Source: Rhodobacter sp. TJ_12 (GTDB taxonomy: Bacteria > Pseudomonadota > Alphaproteobacteria > Rhodobacterales > Rhodobacteraceae). Taken from it: DNA of 64,000 bases. A program made the translations under genes and the position numbers. The stretch is taken from the NCBI RefSeq assembly GCF_020023995.1, contig NZ_NRRD01000019.1:1-64000 (forward strand), written 5' to 3'. The notes under the pieces were generated by a model, which saw only the letters and a program-made list of their open reading frames with translations, ran no database searches and was not told where the DNA came from. Each line of letters begins with the position of its first letter. Within the stretch, counting starts at the first letter, position 1. Of this stretch, positions 17,817 through 26,437 are shown piece after piece.

Positions 17817-19852
17817 CGCCAAAGCCCCGCGTAACTTGCGAAAATCCCTTGCAGCTTGGCCAAGGCCCGGTTTGCCGCGCCGGGATGCGGCAGGGGGCCA
17901 TGGGCCAGCCGCGCCACCACCACCTCGGGCGGGCAAGGGCGATGCGACACCGGATCGAAATACCGCGGATAGGCAATCAGCGCCGCATGGGCCAACTGCG
18001 CAAGCGACACCGGCCCCCCGCGCCGCGCCGGCACCGCGCCCAGATCGCGTGTCAGCCCCCAACCTGCATAAAAGGGCGCGCCCGTGGTGGTGACCTTTTT
18101 GCCGCGCAAAAGCGCCTCGAACCCCAAAAGCGAGGTCATGGTCCAGACCTCTTCCACCTGATCGATCAAGGCGATAGGATCGCATTTATCCAAGACAAGA
18201 TCGGCATGGCGCAGCGCCTCTGCCTCGGCCACCGCGCCCGGGCGCAGACCCGCCTCCACATCCGGATGTGGTTTGAAAAGCACAATCGCATCGGGGTTTT
18301 CCGCACGAACGCGCGCAAGCAAAGCCAAATTTGTGCAAATAGGCCCCGCCCCCAGCCGGATCGAGGCATCATCCTCCACCTGCCCCGGCACCAGAATGCG
18401 CCGCCCCTTTGGCAAATCCGGCACCCCGCCGCCAAGGTTGTATTTCGACAAGCCCGCCCGGCACAGGGCTGCCACCAGCCGCTCGGCCCGTGCGCTCCCG
18501 CCGGGCGGCGGCGCCGCCGCGATCAATGCCTCCAGATCCGAAGGCTGGCTCGGGTCGTAATAAATCCCGCGCCGGTCGGTGACCAAAGACAGCGGCGGCA
18601 CCAGATCGGCCCCAAGCCCGCGCGAGCGTAAAAACCCGTCTTCCACCCGCAGCGCGGGCGCGGGAAAATCCGCAGGCACCCGGCCTGCCCAGATCAGCAG
18701 ATCCCGCCCGGTATTCTGTGCGACCTGCGCCGCTTTGATGGGCGGATCGACGAAGCGCAGCCGCTTATGCCGCCCGAAAAAGGCTTGCAAAGGGCGCCGC
18801 TTCCACAGCCGCATGCCGCTGGCGATATGGCCAAAACGGTCGGCGCGATAGGCGCGCACCTCGGCCTCTAGCTGGTCCACCGCCGCTTCAAAGCTGCACC
18901 CCCGGGCGCGGCACGGGTCATACCAAGTTGGCGCAAGGATATGGCTCACCGCGAACATCTGCGCCCGCGTCAACCGGCGTTCCCGCCGCGCCACCGGGTT
19001 TTCATCCACCGTCAGCCCCCAGCCCGCGTAAAACGGCTGGCCAAAGACGCGCGGTTTATGTCCGGCCAAAATCGCCTCATACCCCAGTTGCGACGAGACG
19101 GTATAGACCGCCACCGCCCCTTCAAGCAGCTTCCAAGGGGACACAGGTGCATAATAAAGCGCGGTGCGGGCATCTTCATGCGCGGGACCGTAATGGCCGC
19201 CACGAAGCCCGGCGCGGGTTTCGGGATGGGTCTTGATCAAGATGCGCGCGCCCGGGTTTTCAATCTGTGCGACGGCCAGCATTTCACGAAAAGTCGCGGG
19301 CGTCGCGCCGCCATGGCGCACCGAGGCATCGCCCGCCGTTTGGTCAATCACCAGCACATACCCCGGCGCAGGCGGCTCAAGATCGGGGTCGAAGTCATTG
19401 TATTTCGACAAATCTAGCGCCTTGAGCCGTGCCATGCCATCACGGGCGCGATCCAAAAGCGCGGTATCATCCAGCGGCGCCCGCGCCAGCATTTGTTCCA
19501 GCATCGAGGGGGTCGCGGCATCGAAATGCACGCCTTGCGGGTCGATGAAAAGCCCCAGCGGCCCCCCGGCGCCACGCCCCCGGCCCGGATGCACCGACCG
19601 CAAAAACGCATCTTCCAAGCGCACCAAGGGCACATCGCGCCGGGCCGCCACCGCCTCGCCGCGCGCGGCAATGAGCGAACGGCCCCAGACCACAACACCA
19701 TCGTCCGCCCCGGGCAGACCCAGCGCCAAGGCATGGCCGCGCGCGCGCAAGATCGCGCCCAGACGGGGCTCGCGCAGAAAGCCAAGGCTGTAATAATAAA
19801 GCCGCCGGGGAGCACCTTCCCCGACGGCGATGCCCTGCAAGGCCTGCGACAT
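17813..19852 (-). CDS. kpsC: KpsC-like capsular polysaccharide (beta-Kdo linker) transferase
   Basis: 679-aa cytoplasmic enzyme built of two homologous glycosyltransferase modules. Each half repeats the same motifs: LEDAFLRS then VEDGFLRS, KTHPE then KPHPD, SQLGYEA then SLLGFEA, and QPFYAGWGLT then APFYAGWGLT. This matches KpsC, which builds the poly-Kdo linker on phosphatidylglycerol for ABC-exported capsules. It overlaps the export gene by one base (TGATG) and is last in the kpsS-export-kpsC run. The stop overlaps the convergent ribD stop. Confidence 0.88.
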   Translation of the reverse strand: MSQALQGIAVGEGAPRRLYYYSLGFLREPRLGAILRARGHALALGLPGADDGVVVWGRSLIAARGEAVAARRDVPLVRLEDAFLRSVHPGRGRGAGGPLGLFIDPQGVHFDAATPSMLEQMLARAPLDDTALLDRARDGMARLKALDLSKYNDFDPDLEPPAPGYVLVIDQTAGDASVRHGGATPATFREMLAVAQIENPGARILIKTHPETRAGLRGGHYGPAHEDARTALYYAPVSPWKLLEGAVAVYTVSSQLGYEAILAGHKPRVFGQPFYAGWGLTVDENPVARRERRLTRAQMFAVSHILAPTWYDPCRARGCSFEAAVDQLEAEVRAYRADRFGHIASGMRLWKRRPLQAFFGRHKRLRFVDPPIKAAQVAQNTGRDLLIWAGRVPADFPAPALRVEDGFLRSRGLGADLVPPLSLVTDRRGIYYDPSQPSDLEALIAAAPPPGGSARAERLVAALCRAGLSKYNLGGGVPDLPKGRRILVPGQVEDDASIRLGAGPICTNLALLARVRAENPDAIVLFKPHPDVEAGLRPGAVAEAEALRHADLVLDKCDPIALIDQVEEVWTMTSLLGFEALLRGKKVTTTGAPFYAGWGLTRDLGAVPARRGGPVSLAQLAHAALIAYPRYFDPVSHRPCPPEVVVARLAHGPLPHPGAANRALAKLQGIFASYAGLWR

Positions 19853-20982
19853 CAGTCGCTAAGATTGCTAAGTGAATCCGCCGTGGCGGCCGAACCGGTC
19901 ACCGCCGACAGCGCTTTTTGCCACTGCACGTAAGGCGCTTCGGTCACATAGACGGTATCGCCATCGCGAATGACGAAGTCACGCGCCATGAACATGCCAT
20001 TCGGCTCTGTCAAATCAAGCACATAGACCATGCGCTGATCGCCCACGAGATCGTTGCGCCCCAAAACCACCGAAGCGATTTCCGCCGGTTCGTTGCGGAA
20101 CACGAACACCCCCGTCGGATCGGCCAAATTCGAGCTGAGCCCCCCCACGGTTGCAATCGCTTCCAATGCCGACAGCGTCTGCGATTCAAACGGCACGCGC
20201 GCCTGCGCGCCGGTTGCGCCAAGCGAGGTGAAGGCGCGGGTGTCTTCTTCAACCAAGATCACGTCATCGGGCCGCAACGCAATATCCATGCGCGGGTTGT
20301 CATACAGGTCAGACAGCCAGATCGTGCCCTTCTTGCCATGCCGCTTCACGGTGATCTTGGCGATTTCGGGCTTGATCGTCACGCCGCCCGCGCGGGCCAG
20401 CATGGCCGACAACGTGCGCGTGGGCCGCTCGATCGCATAGACGCCCTGCCCGCCAACCGCGCCCATCAGCGAAACGGTGGCACCATCGCCCGCCGCGCGC
20501 GACACCAGCACCTGCGGATCGGGCGTTTGCGCATCCAGCTTTTGGGTGATGATCTTGCGCAGCGCATCGGGGGAATTGCCCGCCGCCTTGATCTTGCCCG
20601 CATAGGGCACAAAGATATTGCCCGCACCATCGACCTGCACCTCGGTCAATTGCGTGGCGCTGGTGCCTTGCGGTGCCAACAGGCCGTTATCGACGTTTTC
20701 CCAGATCGTCAGCATCAGCGTATCGCCCGGGTTGATCGTGTCAGAACCGACAACCCCCGCCTTTTGGAACGCCGAAGAAAAGCCCAGCGCAGGCTGCACC
20801 GAGGTGGCCCGCGTCACATGGTCATTGACGGTCACCACAAAGGCATCGCCCTTGCGCATCACAGAGCCTGAGAAGATTTCGCGCTTATTCGGGCCCGACC
20901 GCGGCAGGCCACAAGAAGCAGTCCCAAGAAGGACCGCCGAAAGACCCAGCATAAGGGTCCTGCGGGTAGTTTTCGTATTCAC
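19852..20982 (-). CDS. outer-membrane polysaccharide export lipoprotein (Wza/KpsD-like)
   Basis: 376-aa secreted lipoprotein: signal peptide with lipobox ending Cys24 (LLGTASC), a Poly_export domain (about residues 75-165, starting NPGDTLMLTIWENVDNG), and SLBB-type beta-grasp repeats after that (VSLMGAVGGQGVYAI and later). It probably forms the periplasmic/outer-membrane exit channel for the capsule made with the flanking KpsS and KpsC proteins. The inner-membrane ABC transporter partners (KpsMTE) are not in this window. Confidence 0.87.
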   Translation of the reverse strand: MNTKTTRRTLMLGLSAVLLGTASCGLPRSGPNKREIFSGSVMRKGDAFVVTVNDHVTRATSVQPALGFSSAFQKAGVVGSDTINPGDTLMLTIWENVDNGLLAPQGTSATQLTEVQVDGAGNIFVPYAGKIKAAGNSPDALRKIITQKLDAQTPDPQVLVSRAAGDGATVSLMGAVGGQGVYAIERPTRTLSAMLARAGGVTIKPEIAKITVKRHGKKGTIWLSDLYDNPRMDIALRPDDVILVEEDTRAFTSLGATGAQARVPFESQTLSALEAIATVGGLSSNLADPTGVFVFRNEPAEIASVVLGRNDLVGDQRMVYVLDLTEPNGMFMARDFVIRDGDTVYVTEAPYVQWQKALSAVTGSAATADSLSNLSD

Positions 20983-21058
20983 TGCTCGGGCTCCTCTTCG
21001 GGATTGCCGGTCATTTTGACGCTACCCTAGCAGCCAAGGCGAAAAAAAGCCAGTATAG

Positions 21059-22345
21059 TCAACTTACAACGCGCAACTGTTGCCGTGGCGCCGCTTTTCC
21101 GGCAACCAGCGCATCATAGGGATCTTCGGCGGACAGCATCATATCGACGACATTGCGCAGCAGAATGCGGCGCCCGCGTGCCGCGTAAAATCCGCCCGGA
21201 ATCTGCGATGTCTCCAACAAGTAGTGTCTGTAGTCGCGATACCCCCGCGTATCTGGTCTTGCAGGCGCAGCATAAAAGGCGGGCAGCGGCTGATCTGAAA
21301 CGAATTCCGGCTTGTCGTACACCGCGCGGCCAAAAAGCTTCAGCGGCAACCCACGCCACAGCACTTGTTGCCCCGCTGTAGAGTTGATCGTCACCGCCGA
21401 GCGCGCCTGTGCCAGCAAAGCCGCCAGTTTTCCGCCACCAATAAAATGCACCCGCCCCGCCAGACCATGGCGCGCAGTCGCGGCCCGGATCGCTTGTGCC
21501 AGCGGCGCGCGCCCATCTTCAAGCGGATGCGCCTTGAAGACAAGATGATGGTGGCGCGGCGCCCCCTCGGCAAAGCCTGCGGTGACCAGATCAACGAAGT
21601 CCGCCTGACTTGTGAACGGCGAATGCATCTGCATCGAGGCATCATGTTCAAGCTGCAAAAGCACAAGATGGATCGGGTGGCCCGTCAACCGCACCCGTGC
21701 GGTGGCAATGCCCCGCTCCAGCGCCTGCCACGGCATCCAAAACAGCCGCTTGAAGTAGATCCGCGCCTCATCGAGCACGGAGATGCCGCGATGCGGGGCA
21801 AAGCCGCGATAGGCTTGGTTCAGCGTCAGCACATAGAAATGATAAAGCGCGCCGTAGAAGATATGGTGGCGCGTGTCGCCCCAGCGCGGCGGCGCTTCGG
21901 GGAAATCGATCTCGCTTTGGGCAAGGGCCGCGCGCATCTCGGCCAGGCTCAACTGCATCAAACGCGAATGGCCATTGGCGCCGCCGCGTTCATAGGTGAC
22001 CCAATAGGGGCGAATATACCCTTCCTCAAACACATGCACGGTGATCGCGCGCCGCTTCGCGGCGGCAATCGCTTGCGCATGGATCGGGCGGGTATCGCCA
22101 TAAAGCACCAGATCGGTGATGCCCTTGTCGTCGAAAAGCGTCTCGATCCGGGCAGGCCAATCCTCGGGCGCGCCGTCAAAACGCACATAGCTGGCCCGGT
22201 CGGGCCAGAACGCCTGATCGCCGCGGTTGAAACCGACGCGCCAGACCGTGCCACCTGCGGCGCGCAACATCCGCCCCAATTGATGAAAGAAAGGCCCATG
22301 CGGGCCTTGCAACATCAAAAAGGTGCGGTTTCGGGTCTGATTCAT
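21059..22345 (-). CDS. kpsS: KpsS-like capsular polysaccharide biosynthesis protein
   Basis: 428-aa cytoplasmic protein of the Capsule_synth family. It begins MNQTRNRTFLMLQGPHGPFF and carries the KpsS/KpsC-type elements GYIRPYWVTYE, LEHDASMQMHSPF, FKAHPLEDG and TINSTAGQQVLWRGLP. It would add the first Kdo to the lipid anchor, with KpsC extending it. The reading frame is open another 92 codons upstream, but the start at 22,345 has AGGAAA at proper spacing and matches the family N terminus. First gene of the capsule trio. Confidence 0.85.
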   Translation of the reverse strand: MNQTRNRTFLMLQGPHGPFFHQLGRMLRAAGGTVWRVGFNRGDQAFWPDRASYVRFDGAPEDWPARIETLFDDKGITDLVLYGDTRPIHAQAIAAAKRRAITVHVFEEGYIRPYWVTYERGGANGHSRLMQLSLAEMRAALAQSEIDFPEAPPRWGDTRHHIFYGALYHFYVLTLNQAYRGFAPHRGISVLDEARIYFKRLFWMPWQALERGIATARVRLTGHPIHLVLLQLEHDASMQMHSPFTSQADFVDLVTAGFAEGAPRHHHLVFKAHPLEDGRAPLAQAIRAATARHGLAGRVHFIGGGKLAALLAQARSAVTINSTAGQQVLWRGLPLKLFGRAVYDKPEFVSDQPLPAFYAAPARPDTRGYRDYRHYLLETSQIPGGFYAARGRRILLRNVVDMMLSAEDPYDALVAGKAAPRQQLRVVS

Positions 22346-22568
22346 CGGTTTTTCCTGCCAAAGCTCTCTTGTGCCGCCTTGGGGGAAGCAAGTCACGCCA
22401 AATCCGGTCTGGCCTGCGGGCCTTTGCCGCCAAAACGGTGCGCGCCGCCCCTCTTGCGACCGCAAGACGCATTCGCGCGCCGTTCCTGTGCCCCCATGCG
22501 TCGGGCCCAAGCCTTGCGCGCAAGGCGTGCGCAAGCTAGGCAGGTGCCGACCACGACAGGGGGAAGCC

Positions 22569-23159
22569 ATGTTCACCGGAATCGTCACCGATCTGGGCGA
22601 AATCGTCAGTCTTGAAAACACGGGCGACCTGCGCGCCCGGATCCGCAGCAGCTATGATATGACGACGGTCGATATCGGCGCCTCGATCGCCCATGCGGGC
22701 GTGTGCCTCACGATCATCGCCACCGGCCCCGATTGGTATGAGGTGCAAATCTCGGGCGAGACGGTCTCCAAAACCAATATCGGCGATTGGGCCGTGGGCA
22801 AACGCATCAATCTTGAGCGCGCGCTGAAAGTGGGCGACGAGCTGGGCGGCCATATCGTGTCGGGCCATGTCGACGGCGTGGCCGAAATCACCGCAATGGT
22901 GGATGAGGGCGAAAGCACCCGCTTCACCTTCCGCGCCCCCGAGGCACTGGCCAAATACATCGCGCCCAAAGGTTCGGTCGCGCTCGATGGCTGCTCGCTC
23001 ACCGTGAACGAGGTGGACGGATGCAGCTTCGGTATCAACTTCATCCCGCATACCAAGGCCGTGACCAGTTTTGGCGCGTCCAAGGTCGGCGATAAGGTCA
23101 ATTTGGAAATCGATACGCTCGCGCGCTATGTCGCGCGTTTGACGGAGTGGAAGGCATGA
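22569..23159 (+). CDS. ribE: riboflavin synthase, alpha chain
   Basis: Dismutates two lumazines to riboflavin. 196 aa with the two tandem lumazine-binding repeats: MFTGIVTDLGEI at the start, then a second copy from about residue 98 (GHIVSGHVDGVAEI). Start at 22,569 preceded by GGGGGAAG. The stop overlaps the ribBX start (ATGA). Begins the distal part of the flavin operon after the capsule insertion, so it needs its own promoter; I found no FMN riboswitch upstream. Confidence 0.95.
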   Translation: MFTGIVTDLGEIVSLENTGDLRARIRSSYDMTTVDIGASIAHAGVCLTIIATGPDWYEVQISGETVSKTNIGDWAVGKRINLERALKVGDELGGHIVSGHVDGVAEITAMVDEGESTRFTFRAPEALAKYIAPKGSVALDGCSLTVNEVDGCSFGINFIPHTKAVTSFGASKVGDKVNLEIDTLARYVARLTEWKA

Positions 23160-24289
23160 CGAACCCGGTGGACAAGTCCGGCGCACACGACAAACCCGGC
23201 CCGGTGGAGCAAAGCTACCACGACGCCATCTCGACGATTGATGAAATCATCGAAGACGCCCGCAACGGCAAGATGTTCATTCTGGTGGATCACGAAGACC
23301 GCGAGAATGAGGGCGATCTGATTATCCCCGCGCAAATGGCCACGCCCAATGCGATCAACTTCATGGCCACGCATGGCCGGGGGCTGGTTTGCTTGGCATT
23401 GCCCGCCGAGCGGATCGAGGCCTTGGGCCTGCCGCTGATGGCCTCGTCGAACTCTTCGCGCCATGAAACGGCCTTCACCGTGTCGATTGAAGCGCGCGAG
23501 GGGATTTCCACCGGCATTTCGGCGCATGACCGCGCCCGCACTGTCGCGGTGGCAATCGACCCGACCAAGGGCCCGCAAGATATTGCGACGCCGGGGCACC
23601 TGTTCCCGCTGCGCGCACGCGAAGGCGGCGTGCTGGTGCGCGCCGGTCACACCGAGGCGGCGGTCGATATTTCGCGCCTTGCGGGGCTGAACCCCTCGGG
23701 GGTGATCTGCGAAGTGATGAACGAAGACGGCACGATGGCCCGTCTGCCCGACCTGATCGCTTTCGCACAGATGCACAACATCAAGATCGGCACGATTTCC
23801 GATCTGATCGCCTATCGCCGCCGCTATGACAGCTTGGTGCGCGAAACCAAGCAACGCGCGGTGCATTCGATTTATGGCGGCGATTGGTCGATGCGCGTCT
23901 TCACCGACGAGACCGAAGGCGCGGAACATATCGTGCTGACCAAGGGGGATATTTCCTCTGACGAGCCGGTGCTGGTGCGGATGCATGCGCTTGACCCGCT
24001 GTCCGATGTTCTGGGGCTCAACGAGGCCAAAGCGGGCGATCTGAGCCGCGCGATGGAGGCGATTGCCACCGAAGGCCGGGGCGTTGTGGTGTTGTTGCGC
24101 GAAACCTCGGCCAAGATGGTGCTGCCGGGCGAAGCCAGCCCGCAAACGCTGCGCCAATACGGCCTTGGCGCGCAGATCCTGCTGGCGCTTGGTCTGACGC
24201 ATCTCAAACTGCTTACCAATTCGCCCGCGCCGAAGCTGGTGGGGATCGAAGGCTATGGCCTGACCATCGAAGAAACGCGGAGCTATTAA
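23156..24289 (+). CDS. ribB: 3,4-dihydroxy-2-butanone-4-phosphate synthase with degenerate GTP cyclohydrolase II domain (RibBX type)
   Basis: 377 aa. The N-terminal ~200 residues are an intact RibB domain with the acidic motif DHEDRENEGDLI, the TxFHG..CLA-type segment HGRGLVCLAL and the GHTEA motif. The C-terminal ~170 residues align by position with GTP cyclohydrolase II but lack its zinc-binding cysteines and the RCDC element: the stretch reads FTDETEGAEHIVLTKGD. Only RibB activity is therefore expected, and the C-terminal part may be regulatory. Start at 23,156 overlaps ribE. A separate ribA should exist elsewhere. Confidence 0.93.
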   Translation: MTNPVDKSGAHDKPGPVEQSYHDAISTIDEIIEDARNGKMFILVDHEDRENEGDLIIPAQMATPNAINFMATHGRGLVCLALPAERIEALGLPLMASSNSSRHETAFTVSIEAREGISTGISAHDRARTVAVAIDPTKGPQDIATPGHLFPLRAREGGVLVRAGHTEAAVDISRLAGLNPSGVICEVMNEDGTMARLPDLIAFAQMHNIKIGTISDLIAYRRRYDSLVRETKQRAVHSIYGGDWSMRVFTDETEGAEHIVLTKGDISSDEPVLVRMHALDPLSDVLGLNEAKAGDLSRAMEAIATEGRGVVVLLRETSAKMVLPGEASPQTLRQYGLGAQILLALGLTHLKLLTNSPAPKLVGIEGYGLTIEETRSY

Positions 24290-24290
24290 G

Positions 24291-24842
24291 ATGGCGGGAA
24301 ATGAAAGCCATCACATTCTGGACCTGCCCAGCTTCGATGCGCCGGTCAAACTGCTGATCGTGGTCGCGCCTTATTATAAGGATATTGCCGACAATATGAT
24401 CGCGGGCGCCAAGGCCACCGCCGAAAAGGTGGGAGCCACGGTCGATATTGTCGAAGTCCCCGGCGCACTGGAAATTCCAACCGCGATTGGCATGGCCAGC
24501 CGGATGGCCGATTACGATGGCTATGTCGCGCTTGGCTGCGTGATCCGGGGCGAAACCACGCATTACGACACTGTCTGCAACGACAGTTCGCGCGGGTTGA
24601 CGCTTTTGGGTCTGCAAGGGCTGTGCATCGGCAATGGCATCTTGACGGTGGAAAACCGCAAGCAAGCCGAGGTGCGCGCCGATCCCGCCGATCAAGACAA
24701 AGGCGGTGGCGCGGCGGCTGCGGCCTTGCATCTTGTCGCGCTCTCGCGCAAATGGGCCAACCGGACTAAGGGAATCGGCTTCCGCCCCGCAGGCGAAGAC
24801 TTCCGCATCGCCGGTGAGACCGAAGGACCAAGCCGCGCATGA
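24291..24842 (+). CDS. ribH: 6,7-dimethyl-8-ribityllumazine synthase
   Basis: Condenses the RibB and RibD products. 183 aa. Recognised from APYYKDIADNMIAGA, EVPGALEIPTAI, GYVALGCVIRGETTHYD and GILTVENRKQAEVRAD. It is about 25 residues longer than the ~155-aa norm because of a C-terminal extension. Starts two bases after ribBX; its stop overlaps nusB by four bases. Confidence 0.95.
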   Translation: MAGNESHHILDLPSFDAPVKLLIVVAPYYKDIADNMIAGAKATAEKVGATVDIVEVPGALEIPTAIGMASRMADYDGYVALGCVIRGETTHYDTVCNDSSRGLTLLGLQGLCIGNGILTVENRKQAEVRADPADQDKGGGAAAAALHLVALSRKWANRTKGIGFRPAGEDFRIAGETEGPSRA

Positions 24843-25348
24843 CCGACACCGCCCCCGAAACCCCGAACGAGCCCCCGAAGAAACCGAGCCCGGAAGACAA
24901 ACGCCGGATGCGCTCGGCCGCGCGGCTTTATGCCGTGCAGGCGCTGTTTCAGATGGAAGCGGCGGGGCAAGGGGTGGATCGGGTCGCGCGTGAGTTTGAA
25001 AGCTTCCGCTTTGGCATGGTGACCGAAGAGGGCGACGAGATGGCCGAGGGCGATTATGCCCTGTTCCGCCGCGTGCTGGATGATGCGGTGATGTGGCAGG
25101 CGAAGATCGACCAGACCACCGACCGCGCGCTTGTGGCGAAATGGCCGATCGACCGCATCGATCCAGTGATCCGGGCGCTGTTCCGGGCCGCTGGCGCGGA
25201 AATGATCAACCCGGCCACGCCGATCAAGGTTGTGATCAACGAATTCGTCGATGTGGCCCGTGCCTTCTTCCCCGAAGGCCGTGAGCCAAAATTCGTCAAT
25301 GCGGTGCTCGATCACATGGCGCGTGAAATCAGGCCCGAGGCGTTCTGA
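24839..25348 (+). CDS. nusB: transcription antitermination factor NusB
   Basis: 169 aa. NusB core: RRMRSAARLYAVQALFQME, then VDRVAREFESFRFG and the C-terminal HxxRPEAF-type ending. It binds boxA RNA (with S10) during rRNA antitermination; such a boxA is present in the rrn leader at 182-193. Coupled to ribH by an ATGA overlap, the common ribH-nusB arrangement. Confidence 0.94.
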   Translation: MTDTAPETPNEPPKKPSPEDKRRMRSAARLYAVQALFQMEAAGQGVDRVAREFESFRFGMVTEEGDEMAEGDYALFRRVLDDAVMWQAKIDQTTDRALVAKWPIDRIDPVIRALFRAAGAEMINPATPIKVVINEFVDVARAFFPEGREPKFVNAVLDHMAREIRPEAF

Positions 25349-25497
25349 ACCCGGCCCAAGGTGCCTGAAAGGTGCCGCAAGCAGGCTCACATGCCATTTT
25401 ATATATGTTTTGTGACGACCCTGCGGCATTTTGGCAAGATTTCGGTTTAATTCCTGCGAATTCGCGTTAGAGTGGTTCTAACGACGGAGGAATCGAC

Positions 25498-25842
25498 ATG
25501 CCGCAGTTGGTGCGTCTCTACATCCGAAATGTGTTCTACGGGGCCGGCCTTTCGGCGGTCTTTGTGGGGCTGTTGCTCGGGTTCAATGTTGCAAATCTGC
25601 GGCATCTGATCTTCACCTCCGATATTGGTTATATCGCGCTTGGGCTATTGTTCATCTTCAACACCGTGGTCTTTTCCGGTGTGCAATTCGGTATTGCGGT
25701 GATGGGCATGGCCGAGAAAGAACCGCCGCGCGGCGGTGGCAAACGCGACGCGATCCCCGCGCGCATGGCGCTGGATATGGTGCCGATCCCGGTGCCGGTC
25801 GAAAGAAATACCAAACGTCACTACGTCAAGAAGCCCTACTGA
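25498..25842 (+). CDS. small two-TM membrane protein of unknown function
   Basis: 114 aa with two hydrophobic segments (about residues 12-32 and 43-68), a Gly/Arg-rich basic loop (PPRGGGKRD) and a basic C terminus. ACGGAGGAA precedes the ATG at the right spacing. Monocistronic: 150 bases after nusB and closed by a strong terminator. I do not recognise the family. Confidence 0.7.
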   Translation: MPQLVRLYIRNVFYGAGLSAVFVGLLLGFNVANLRHLIFTSDIGYIALGLLFIFNTVVFSGVQFGIAVMGMAEKEPPRGGGKRDAIPARMALDMVPIPVPVERNTKRHYVKKPY

Positions 25843-25855
25843 ATCCTCCGGACGG

Positions 25856-25887
25856 AAAAACCCCTCGCCTCGGCGAGGGGTTTTTTT
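25856..25887 (+). terminator. Rho-independent terminator
   Basis: Perfect stem aaaaacccctcgcc / ggcgaggggttttt with a two-base loop and a run of seven T. Fourteen bases after the stop of the small membrane protein. The A-run on the other side may also serve the minus-strand holC transcript, which ends at 25,984. Confidence 0.9.
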
Positions 25888-25983
25888 CTTTGTCTTGGGA
25901 CAGGGCGAAGCACGGGGCGGCCCGGCAGGCAAAGATAGGTCGGGCGCTGGCGTCTTTTGCTTCAGCTCAGCTTCTGGCGGGCC

Positions 25984-26436
25984 TCAACTTTCGGCCTTTT
26001 TCATCCAATGCCCACCCTCTTCATTCCAGTATTGTGCCGAGACGCCCGCCCCGGTCAGCGCGCGCCATTGCTCGCGCGCATGTTGCACCGCTGCCGGATC
26101 TAGCCCGTTGAACAAGATCCACGCCCGCTCCAAATCCACCACCTCATCCGGCGCAACGGCGGCCCCGTCGATGCTCATCACCGCCTGGCGCCCCTCGGGC
26201 CGGGGCGCGGTGGTCAACAAAACGGGCTGCAAATCGTCATGCGCACCGCCCGCCAGCCCATGCGGCAAGAATCCATCCTCGGGGCCGAGCCAAAGCTTTT
26301 GGTCAAACCACGCCATCCGCTCGGCCTGCACACCGCGCAATTCCACCCGCCAGCCTTGCCCCAATGCGCGGGTCAAAAGGGTCTCCACAACCGCCTCAAG
26401 CGGCGATTGCGTGACATGGTAGAACAGCGCGGGCAT
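25984..26436 (-). CDS. holC: DNA polymerase III subunit chi
   Basis: Clamp-loader accessory subunit linking the replisome to SSB. 150 aa, the normal length. HolC pattern: FYHVTQSPLEAVVETLLTRALGQGWRV at the N terminus, LWLGPEDGFLPHG in the middle and a Trp-rich C terminus (YWNEEGGHWMKK). It directly follows pepA on the same strand (one base apart), the usual pepA-holC arrangement in proteobacteria. Confidence 0.93.
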   Translation of the reverse strand: MPALFYHVTQSPLEAVVETLLTRALGQGWRVELRGVQAERMAWFDQKLWLGPEDGFLPHGLAGGAHDDLQPVLLTTAPRPEGRQAVMSIDGAAVAPDEVVDLERAWILFNGLDPAAVQHAREQWRALTGAGVSAQYWNEEGGHWMKKAES

Positions 26437-26437
26437 G

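Noticed and set aside
22371-22568. Possible FMN riboswitch upstream of ribE
   Set aside because: The RFN element's conserved blocks (AGGAUAUG, CCGAC, GAUG series) are not found; the sequence is ordinary intergenic DNA.
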